Of a DNA stretch of 64,000 nt, positions 56,001-64,000 are shown piece by piece (within the stretch, counting starts at the first letter, position 1; every line of letters begins with the position of its first letter). The notes below the pieces were generated by a model. That model made no database searches, was not told the DNA's origin, and saw only the letters and a list, made by a program, of their open reading frames with translations. Source of the DNA: Leptidea sinapis (lineage: Eukaryota; Arthropoda; Insecta; Lepidoptera; Pieridae); NCBI RefSeq assembly GCF_905404315.1, contig NC_066275.1:4402001-4466000 (forward strand), in the 5' to 3' direction. Made by a program: the position numbers and the translations under genes.

Positions 56001-56339
56001 CTTGTCATCAGTAGAGTTCAACATAAAATTGGGTAAAGTGGTTTTGATTGAGACAGTTGTTGGTGCGTGGGTTGTACTTCCGTGTGTTGTTGTTTTATCC
56101 TTTTTCTTTACAATGAGTTGTGTGAGATGGCCAGCTTTAGTTCGTACGTTAACCGTTTGCGTGTCGAGGGGATTGAGACTCCTTGAGACTTTAAGTTCTG
56201 TCCGCGTCGTCCGAGATGGTAGTATTGTTGTTCTGATGGTTTTTGTTGTTGTTGTGTTGTCGCTTGAATCAGCCTTGGCAGTGATTACGCAGAACAGCCA
56301 AATTACGGCACATAGCCGTATGTGGGTCACGGGAGCCAT
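49909..56339 (-). CDS. Secreted protein of unknown function with GPFTK repeats and four-Cys C-terminus
   Basis: Two coding exons, 53821-56339 and 49909-50020, give 876 residues (exon 1 ends AT, exon 2 supplies G, completing Met840). Residues 1-23 are a signal peptide (core [15 protein letters not shown]). A Thr-rich stretch (about 28-100) and N-glycosylation sites (N28, N108, N115, N158) follow. GPFTKxDN occurs at 348, 361 and 396. Tyr/Pro-rich stretches are common, and a Gly/Ala-rich hydrophobic segment spans about 649-684. Dibasic sites RTKR (746-749) and RRRRSVKR (764-771) precede a C-terminal module with the only mature-protein cysteines, 810, 816, 868 and 873 ([18 protein letters not shown]). 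The last exon fits in phase and supplies the second cysteine pair, as in a class of insect secreted proteins I recognise but cannot name. Cleavage to release a roughly 105-residue C-terminal peptide is inference. The extracellular role is unknown. Confidence 0.88.
50224..50421 (+). repeat. tRNA-derived SINE family 2, full copy
   Basis: Leader 'cctgtagatgaagcc', 'gatacgtcactcgaacgg', then a tRNA-like fold with CTCGC / GCGAG anticodon stem and B box 'gggttcgagtccc', and an 'aaaattttgttttcagtttt' tail. Confidence 0.82.
50614..50935. repeat. Hairpin repeat family, copy 6 (head-to-head rearranged)
   Basis: 50614-50715 is the start of the family in plus orientation. From about 50720 the rest runs in minus orientation ('gcattactgtgtttcggtct' to 'gtcctgctcgtctagtcg'). 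The result is an inverted composite within one intron. Confidence 0.78.
51295..51597. mobile_element. CGGCCGTTCCC inverted-repeat element, copy 2
   Basis: 303 bp, flanked by TAA on both sides. It is close in sequence along its whole length to 48380-48691. Confidence 0.88.
51792..52100. mobile_element. Inverted-repeat element (CTATTAC ends)
   Basis: Ends CTATTACTAAAATCGAAA and, inverted, CTATTACCAAAATCGAAA. Interior rich in 'tcgga' and 'cgaaat'. Non-coding. No target duplication identified. Confidence 0.7.
53165..53348 (-). other. Open frame with signal-peptide-like segment (candidate alternative exon)
   Basis: After an acceptor-like CACACAG, 60 codons are open to TGA, starting [20 protein letters not shown], which resembles a secretion signal, then [21 protein letters not shown] lies about 60 bp upstream on this strand. 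The phase (one base, then codons) would also fit the donor at 53821. There is no initiating ATG in frame before the hydrophobic core. It could be an exon of another gene, an alternative terminal exon, or chance. Confidence 0.2.
53600..53795 (+). mobile_element. LINE 3' end fragment
   Basis: Reads [31 protein letters not shown] and [10 protein letters not shown] in broken frames with an A-rich end at 53785-53795. This is the same C-terminus as 11750-12310. It stops 25 bp from the donor of the secreted-protein gene's large exon. Confidence 0.72.
53821..56339 (-). CDS. Secreted-protein large exon
   Basis: 2519 nt of uninterrupted frame from ATG. Ends [10 protein letters not shown] plus AT at donor GTGAGT (53820-53815). 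An acceptor-like TTTAATTTCAG abuts the ATG (56341-56340), so a non-coding 5' exon probably lies upstream. Confidence 0.93.
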
Positions 56340-56344
56340 CTGAA

Positions 56345-58070
56345 ATTAAAGAAAAATTACTTTTATTATGAATCAGCTACATATACACTATATTTCTGAC
56401 TTATACTTATTAATATATATGATTTATTGCAAAACACCGGAAAACAGTATTGTTGACTATTTTACAAAATATAATAAAATCGTAATTGTGCCGTATCTGT
56501 ACAATAAATATTTAAAAAAAAATCAATTTATACACATTGAACTTATGTAACTGTGGGTAAATAAATAGTATTTAGAATTTTATTGTTTGTCAGTTTATCT
56601 GCTTGCTTAACGTGTATTGTACACGCTAATGCTAAAATGACGTTTTTACAAGCAGTTTAAAGTTAAATTAAATGAAATAAAATGTACACGGATAAAGGCC
56701 CCCCCACTCGAAATAATGAATATGGAAAGTTTCCTAATGCGCATTAAAAATTTATGTCATTAACAATTACCTTCTTTATAAGATTATGGGTCTCTATTTG
56801 TTTTTACAAAATGTAGCGAAAAACAGAAAAAGCTTGTAAATTGACACACACTATAGGTAAAAATTTCCCTTCTGAACTCACTTCAGACCACTCCTGACCA
56901 TATCCTACTCCCCCCCTTCTCTGAATCGTGTCTTCCCTTTTGTCAGTCGTCTTTTATAAATAACTTTAAAGTATATAATTTTTGCAATTTTGTTTGTAGT
57001 AAAAAAAGGTTAATTTATATTTATATCAGTTAGCTTCTATAAATAGCTTGAAAGTATTTAATTATTGTAATTTTGTTTATCATAAATAAAGGTTAAAGAG
57101 CGTGCCTCCCAACATAGGCGATAACCTTAATGGGAGACATCCGCCCCTAGTTTTTTCTACTTTTTGTTAAAGAAATATTTTGTTTTTAATTTTATATGCT
57201 AAAACGATTAAAGTTCTGTGTAAAAAGGAGCCCTTCGATGCAGTGGTGTAAATGTATCCCGAGCAGAGGATCGTGGGATTACCCCCGAGTTCCGTTCGTT
57301 ACGTCACCACTCACCGGCTCCTCAGCATGGCAGTAGGTGAACGAGTGTAAAGTTCCGCGCCTACCAAACTGTTACTTAACGTTTTTAAACGCACCACAAC
57401 GCTTACTTTCCACTTTCGCATGTAAATTATCTGTACGTAATATTAGTATATAATACGTATTGTGAAACTATAGTTTCTTTTACTATAATTAATATACATA
57501 ATATTATGTATATTACGATATTTGTTAGTTCATTTTGGCAGACTTTGCTTTCTAAGCCTTGTAAAATACATTTTTTTATACTTTTCTATTTCTCATTGAA
57601 ATATTATTTTAGTCAGATTATTTTATTCAGAATATCAAGGACTGCACATAGATCAAATTACCCTCTGTCTGTCTAATATACATCGCATCCATATCAAGTT
57701 TCTTACACTGACTATTAAAATACGCGTTCTAACCACAAATAAGGCAATATAGTGTTTCATGTGCCTAAACTCTCCAGGTTTCACTAAAGTCTAACACTGT
57801 TGTTGCCCCTTCATAAATTATTCAATATTTCCAACATTATGAACAACAGACGATAAAATTGCAAAAACGAGGCGCACGGGCCTTTAAAGCCATTAAATAA
57901 CAGATTTCGTTGATCAATAAAATGGGATGTAAAGTGATATTTATGTATATTTCTTTGGCTTTGTAAAGTTGATTATATAATTAAGTAGATACGTTACAGG
58001 ATGTTATATAAGTTATTTGTTTTTTATAACTTTGATTTCTGTAAATGTAAATTAATGTAAAAGATGAAGT
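56345..58070. other. Upstream flank of the secreted-protein gene
   Basis: AT-rich DNA expected to hold the 5' intron, 5' UTR exon and promoter of the gene on the minus strand. I could not place them. No other gene or clear repeat was recognised. Confidence 0.4.
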
Positions 58071-58076
58071 AAATAC

Positions 58077-58436
58077 CAAGATATAAAAAAAGAAGGACTC
58101 CGCGCCTTGATATTAGCAAGTGAAGCACCTTTATGCTAGTGTGTGTGCGGTTACGGGGGATACCTTATACACAATTTTTACTCCCACATATGGCCACAAA
58201 TACTTTTATTGTATCGTTTTTACACTTTTTCACAACGCACAACGGCATTTTTAAAATATTTTATTGCGACGCAAACTGATCTGTCAGACGATGGCAAATC
58301 TCATAATGGCGGCCGATCGGCTTGTATAAGTGTAAGTGTGTGCGTGGGGCTATGTATTAACTCGTGTACTGGCTTATTTTGGTGCTTCACTGTTATGTAA
58401 GATGACACGGAGTCCTTCTATTTTTACTCGTCCGTG
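58077..58436 (-). mobile_element. THAP-relic element, copy 2 (360 bp, 8-bp target duplication)
   Basis: Inverted relative to copy 1. Flanks GTAAATAC (58069-58076) and GTAAATTC (58437-58444) differ at one base. The minus strand reads MPLCVVKKCKN then DTIKVFVAICGSKNCV and a stop, again a THAP-like start. The left terminal repeat is decayed and the right is well kept. Confidence 0.82.
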
Positions 58437-58444
58437 GTAAATTC

Positions 58445-59848
58445 ATAGTTATTGTTGTTATATAGTTAAACGATGAAGCCGGCTGGGACTAGATATTAAT
58501 GGTGTGAAATTTAAATCAGTGTTTTAAAGTATTAGTAAGCAGCAGAAAACAGCAGACTAGGCGAGTTTCCTACGCCATTTATTCTCTCTCAGACCACCAT
58601 TAGTCCAAAGCGGTCTAAAAAATCTCATGAATCAATTGATAAAATGTCTAAATAACTTTTCTGTCTTTGGCTGAACGAACGCATATTACTCGCAGATCAG
58701 AAAGAAAGTGCTCTATGTCTACAATGAAACGATTAATAACAACGTATCAAATTATAAATAAATATAAATAAAAAAGACTTATTGAAGTAATCCAAAACTG
58801 TGTTTTAAAGAATATCAAAGAATACAATATGATTGGTACAAAAGAGTAGCTATAAATGAGTAGTGAAGAATAAATAGTAGTAAAAAAAAAACTAAAAAAC
58901 ACGCATTCTATAGAACCGAAACGAAAAAATATAAAATATTTCCCACTTTTTAGTTTGGTTTATTTAAAAAAGCGTGTTTTTAAAACTATTATTTGCATTA
59001 TTAATTTAAAAATTCTCTTTGTTATCCGATATAAGATCGGTTTAACATAATGATTGAAATTTAAAATTAGAATCAATTCCTGCCTTATAGACGATAGATG
59101 AAAATTATATAAATAAACAGAATCTTATTTTGCAAATCGAAAAATGGAATAATTTTATCCAAATACATTTATTGTCATCGGCCCTCGATATATAGATCTA
59201 CGAAGTTTGAACGAAATCTGGAAGTTTAATGTCAAAATGGTCAAAATCGCGCCCTAATGAGTCGGTTACAAACAAACAAACATACAGGTGACTCTAATAA
59301 AAAGCGTGTAAAAAGAGAATATTTCGTTGCAACACTGACTTAAAACGTTCATCTTGTCTGTCTGTATTCTATGTAGTAGCAGGGACCAGCGACCGTCGAC
59401 CAGCTAGCGCGGCGCACGCATCAAATAGCATCATAATATTTACTTAGATTTACAATAATGAAAGCGTTTGTTCACCAGGCGTGACGCTTGGCTTCGTTTG
59501 ATTGTCTCACCGATATGAATGTCTAATTATATTCTTAATTCATTTCATTCATAATTAACTAATTGTATCTTAGTTTTTCTTTATTCTTTACTTTGATTAA
59601 AGTGGACATTTAACTTATTGTTTTGATTTGTGTTATTAAAACTGAATTTTTACATTACTTATTGTATCCCAGTAGATACTCCCAAGGGCGTGCCCTTGCA
59701 CCTCTCTCTCCACAAGAGAAGGTCGCCTTCTATGAAGGCTTATAGGGCACTTGCCCAAAACCAACCTTAGGTGGTGTTAAATGGGCACTTAGGTTTTTCG
59801 TGAGTCCCACATAATCAATCCAGACAAAGGCTGCGTTAATAGTTATTT
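58445..59848. other. Intergenic stretch
   Basis: AT-rich. Contains a retroelement-tail-like segment at about 59165-59320 ('cgaacgaaatctgg'-type text and 'tcggttacaaacaaacaaac'). No gene is supported. Confidence 0.45.
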
Positions 59849-59969
59849 ATGCAACTGTTGAGTAATAAGGGGTATTAAAACACGAATGTGGATTTATCAC
59901 ACGAGGCGAAGCAGAGTGTGATAATAGTATCACATGAGTGTTTTAATACCTAATTATCAACAGTTGCAT
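59849..59969. repeat. 121-bp imperfect palindrome
   Basis: Arms begin ATGCAACTGTTGA on both strands and carry 'ggtattaaaacac', closing on TTATCACAC / GTGTGATAA around 13 central bases. A fold-back structure directly before the element at 59976. Confidence 0.8.
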
Positions 59970-59975
59970 ACAAGA

Positions 59976-60497
59976 TTTTATCTACACCAAGAATATGGAT
60001 CCTCTAAAAGATTCTGGAACAGTTAGCTTACTGCTAACATTAAAACACCAGTCCTAGTAGTAGCCTAATATCATTCATTACTGATTATATACAAATAAAC
60101 TAAGTATTAATGTATCAATTATTTATTTTAGTAGTAATTTACATTTTGTATAGTGCAATAATTAAAATTCACTCGAATATTCAGCGTTTAAAATGAATCG
60201 CTAATTTTTTGTAAACAAAACAATAGAAATATCGAAAAAAAATGGCGGGGATTCGAATAACCTACTTTTTTTTTACGGTGCGCGACGTTCTGGTAGTGTG
60301 GAACGCGCGTAAACGAAAATGTTCTTTTTTTGAAATTCATACAGATACCACGCATCGAGTAATAAGAATGTGGCTGAATTGGAACTCTTTGCGCATGAAG
60401 GGATCAAAAAAAAAAACATAGGAGTGTTGTTATGAAATTCAGTACAACATTACAACACTCGTTTTAATAGAGGATTTAAAGCATCGGTGTAGATAAA
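59976..60497. mobile_element. Inverted-repeat element (TTTATCTACACC ends)
   Basis: Left TTTTATCTACACC and right GGTGTAGATAAA are inverted repeats. A strong internal hairpin GAGTGTTGT / ACAACACTC lies near 60421-60461. Non-coding. It may form one composite unit with the palindrome at 59849. Confidence 0.6.
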
Positions 60498-60612
60498 CTA
60501 TTAAAATATATATCGTGAGTACCCGTCATAATAATTACTATGTTAGAGTTCCGCGATGATAAAAGTTTAAACATATACTGCTCAACACGACATCCTCGTA
60601 TATAGTGAAAAA

Positions 60613-60918
60613 ATCATTTAAGTTTTTGAAGTCGTACTTCCTTAGGCGCGTTATGAAAATTTAATGAGAGTGAAGTTTTAAGATGCGCGCGCATTACAGT
60701 AACACAAAAGTAAGTGTGAAGTTGGTTCCTAAAATTTTCTGACGTTTTCGACATTCGTTATTGTTTTTTGATTTCTTCGTCCATTATTAGGATAGGCCAA
60801 CGGTTCAAGCCCGTACAGCCGTATTCGTTATTTAATAATTAATTGTCAAAGCCATCGTTCCAAGATTATTACAACAATGTTCTTTTGTACAAACGTAGAA
60901 TAGCACGAGGAATAAATA
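60613..60918 (+). repeat. Dispersed repeat E, copy 2
   Basis: Matches 30702-31008 along its length, including 'cgtagaatagcacgaggaa' at the end. Confidence 0.75.
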
Positions 60919-61616
60919 ATTGTAAGGATTTCTTCTTTGTTAGGCCAAAGAAGTGTAACTTCTTGCATGCATACATAAGTACACACACACTTTTTTATAA
61001 TTCAAAAGTCGTTTTAAATGTATCGTTATGTAGCAGTGTTACTGGGGCCGGTTTGGTTGGCATCTCATTCTGATGCTGTTCATGTTGTATTACGTAATCA
61101 ACTTTTCACGCTCACATTAACTTATATTTTAAACTTTCATTGTTAAGTATACTCGTGACATGAATGTCATTGTGTCGTACCACCGAAGTATGAAATTGTG
61201 GGCTTTATCATAAGGTTGTTTTAAATGACCAGCGTAATAATATTTACGTTATAATTTCATGTTTCGTACTTATTATTTGTGCCGAATATTGTGCGACACG
61301 ATATTTTTTAGATACAAAATAATTTCTACAACGGTCATCTTTCAGATTAAATAAGAAATGATATTCAAAGATATATTTTCTTTTGACAGATATGCATTTT
61401 ACCATGTTGGTAACAAGGGTAAATTGTTTGAATGAGAAGAAGACAAAAATTGATTACCACTTAATCATTTATTTATCGCTTAACTTTTATAATTTAAGTA
61501 CAAATACAAAAAAGTTAAGTAAACCATGCAATTTACAAAAATACAGAATAAACTATCATATCTATACATCAGTTTAAAAATAAAAAATTAAAGAGGTGCA
61601 ACTAAACTTAATTTTT

Positions 61617-61867
61617 GGAACGAAGTTCCTTACGGCAGGCTTGGAGGGGATAGGGATTTTGCTGCGCGACCGAACTGAAAAAAATGTGATAGTAAAACCG
61701 TAAGAAAAAATCCGTGGAAAAAAGTGCGTGGAAAAGTGCGTGGAATAAAACCGTTAAATGAGACGTGCGCAGGCGCGACAGTAGCATACACAAGCGAGTA
61801 GTGTATAATACCTTTCTCTTTCTCCCTCTTTTTGTCGATTCTACATTAGCCGAAGGAACTTCGTTCC
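61617..61867. mobile_element. 251-bp inverted-repeat element (GGAACGAAGTTCC ends)
   Basis: Left end GGAACGAAGTTCCTTACGG, right end inverted GGAACGAAGTTCCTTCGG. It lies directly beside the LINE fragment at 61905-62306, and together they create a long chance open frame. Confidence 0.78.
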
Positions 61868-61904
61868 TACCTGGTGTCCCACGACACCACATAATTTTTT
61901 TTTT

Positions 61905-62306
61905 CTGAAATATGAGATCAAACAGGCTTCTATGGGTCACCTGTTTGTCATGCATGTCGTATCGTCCTGGATACACCTGAAGAGCACAGTTTGGTTGTGC
62001 AAAGTTGCTTGAAATCCGCACTCTGACAAAAGTGGACCAGACATGCATGGTGGGGGTGTTTTTAAGTTGTGTGGAGCGAAGATGGACTTCAAACAACATG
62101 CAGTCAAACAGTTCCTTGGAACACTCTCGGTGATTACTTCTGTAGAGGAAACACAAAGAGACGTCATCTCTACTCAACGCGAATTGATTGTACTGTTCAT
62201 AGATACTGGATTCCCGACCAGTATGAGAGCAATCCACATGTGACCAGATTTGCGCCTGGTTTTGCGCAATGTTTGAGTGTACATTGTAACTAGCCAGTAT
62301 TAACAT
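61905..62306 (-). mobile_element. LINE C-terminal fragment
   Basis: Reverse strand reads FALSRDDVSLCFLYRSNHRE, CSKELFDCMLFEVHLRSTQL and NCALQVYPGRYDM, matching in order the C-terminus seen at 11750-12310. Decayed. Confidence 0.75.
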
Positions 62307-62537
62307 ATCTTGGAAACATTAAATATCTAAATAATAACAATGGTTTTCTTAAAACTCGTTGGATGGACTTCTCTGCCCGCTAAACTAGGGAGGAAAGTAA
62401 TTTTAAATTTATTGCCCCATATATTTTGTGCGTAATAAGTTGTCTGTCTGATCCACGCGAAATCACTTTCCGAGAAGGTGGAGCATAAGAGTTGCTCATT
62501 ACAGTATCAGGAGAGAGTCAATATTAAACTTAAATTT

Positions 62538-62793
62538 GACGGCCCCATATAGCCCAGTCGTTAGTGACCCTGCCTAATGAGCTAGAGGTCCCGGGTTCGA
62601 ATCCCGGTAGGCGCAATCATTTATATGATGAAATGTTTGTTTCCGAGTCATGGATGTTTATAAGTATTTTTTTATAAGTATAATTTCTGTATGTTTGAGT
62701 AAGTATATTGTATTAAATATTATATCGTTGTCTTGTACCCATAGTAGAGGCTATGCCTAGTTTGTGCAAGACAATTTGTGTAAGTGTGTCAGT
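62538..62793 (+). repeat. tRNA-derived SINE family 1, copy 3
   Basis: Most complete copy: A box 'tagcccagtcg', B box 'gggttcgaatccc', body with 'aggctatgcctagtttgtgc' and a 3' end 'gtgtaagtgtgtcagt'. Confidence 0.9.
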
Positions 62794-63059
62794 TTAGTAT
62801 TAATATTCTGCAACACAGATGTATAATTTACGCAACTTACAGCCAAAACAACGTTATGTTCAACTATTTCACTGCAGGTGAGAATGGATTAGACAAGCTG
62901 GTTAGTGGGGCGACTCTAATTATTAAGTGTTCCGCTCTCGGGCGGCGGTCTCATACGAAGCACGTGAAACGTCAAGAAACACACACTGCACAGCTGTCAC
63001 CCGTGAAATGTTGACAACGTTGATGATGACAAGCATTAATTAAAAATATATGGGTGTGG

Positions 63060-63465
63060 ATTAAGGCTGGGGACCGAGCCAATGGCCTTGAGAAATCGAA
63101 CGGAGCTAGGATACCACTCTCGCACAAGATCGCCATAGTTTTAATTCAAAAGTGGAGCTATTTTAAATTTATTACAAACATATTACAATTTTCTTTATAA
63201 AACTATGTTATGTAAAATAGTGGTGTACCATTAATAAATTTTCGTACAATTTTTATCTAGCTTGAATGATTAGCATTAGCAACTGTAAAAGTTAGATGAA
63301 TTTTGGTGGTTTTTTTTCGCACCCTCTATAAAGAATAGAAATGTAAAGATTTTTCTTTGAATGAATTTTCTTCTCATATTCTGTAGATATATAATTATAC
63401 CGCCAAGAAATTGTTTCAATTATTGACGCTTATTTGACGATTTCTTGGGATAGCAACCTTAACTG
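63060..63465 (+). repeat. Dispersed repeat C, copy 2
   Basis: Begins 'attaaggctggggaccgagc' and runs parallel to 41355-41757 to 'gggatagcaacctt'. Confidence 0.78.
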
Positions 63466-63839
63466 TGAAGTCAACCCCTTTCACCAGGTACAGCAGATAT
63501 TATCAATCAAAAACCGTCCAAAAGCAATTTACATCTGCTCCATAAGTGATTTCTGATTGTGATAATCTGGGTCATTTAATTGAAAATAAATGTATGGTTT
63601 TAGTTAAATACAGCCCAACACTTCCAAAAAGTTGTTTACTAGTAAAACGATGAAAAACACCGCGCTAAGATGTACTTAGGTGTTTTTTTTCTACTGACAA
63701 ATTTTTTTTAAATCCAGAACTTTCAGCAGACCACATATTGTGAGAGATGATTATCAAAACACATTAACGAGCGACTGCACACTGTCACTATAAGGTAAAT
63801 TATAAATTTAGCTTTAATGGAGTCATTGAACCAAAATAG

Positions 63840-64000
63840 GACAAAATATATTGTGGAATGGCACCCGAGAAAAGAAAAAGAAGTAGAGGAAGACAACTGA
63901 TCTGTCGGGAAGAAGACCTACAAGTAAGGGATGTAACTGAATGACTGCGGAGAAGAAGAAAGTCAGCCATGGAAAGCCATAATGGAAAATTCTCCTCCAG
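63840..64000 (+). mobile_element. LINE C-terminal fragment at the right edge
   Basis: Reads TKYIVEWHPREKKRSRGRQL then a stop-interrupted tail. The EWxPRxKxRxRGR pattern is shared with the LINE end at 24755-25045. Confidence 0.65.

Noticed and set aside
56002..56343. 113-codon frame opposite the secreted-protein exon
   Set aside because: Antisense shadow of the 5' end of the large coding exon, rich in V from repeated Thr codons on the other strand.

Overview
This is an AT-rich, intron-rich, transposon-laden animal sequence, almost certainly from a moth or butterfly. The evidence is three spliced insect-type genes with canonical GT/AG borders, tRNA-derived SINEs, jockey/RTE-type LINE debris, Tc1 debris and many short terminal-inverted-repeat elements. 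No bacterial operons, CRISPR arrays, integrated viruses or intact tRNA/rRNA genes were seen. All exon structures below were assembled by eye from splice sites, phase and protein logic. No database was searched.

Layout. (1) 191-5516, minus strand: a tetraspanin of the short-loop Tsp42E/23-kDa type in four visible exons, all joined in phase 0. Its last exon lies beyond the left edge. (2) 5.7-13.7 kb: intergenic, with LINE and short-repeat debris. (3) 13807-39322, plus strand: a ninjurin gene in seven exons. A long acidic, hydrophilic N-terminal region is spread over five small exons, followed by the ninjurin domain on the last two. Intron 1 is about 13.8 kb, and the introns hold most of the window's repeats. 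(4) 39.3-49.9 kb: ninjurin 3' UTR, then intergenic DNA with a decayed 2.9-kb terminal-inverted-repeat transposon and several small non-autonomous elements. (5) 49909-56339, minus strand: a secreted 876-residue protein of unknown function. One very large exon and a small last exon (49909-50020) complete a conserved-looking four-cysteine C-terminus. (6) 56.3-64 kb: intergenic, with palindromic elements, a THAP-relic element, a LINE fragment carrying a separate 251-bp inverted-repeat element, a SINE and more LINE debris.

The tetraspanin and ninjurin are divergently arranged about 8 kb apart. Ninjurin and the secreted-protein gene are convergent. All three products are membrane or extracellular proteins, but nothing in the sequence shows that they act together.

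The most interesting non-genic structures are: two loci where near-perfect inverted repeats enclose a hammerhead-like core (31901-32105 and 26740-26958), resembling Penelope-like element termini; two 360-bp elements with 8-bp target duplications that retain the first residues of a THAP zinc finger; and a 2.9-kb element with GQNRN and DSVH coding relics. The strongest gene-level observations are the frame-neutral ninjurin exons and the GPFTK-repeat secreted protein with clustered dibasic cleavage sites.
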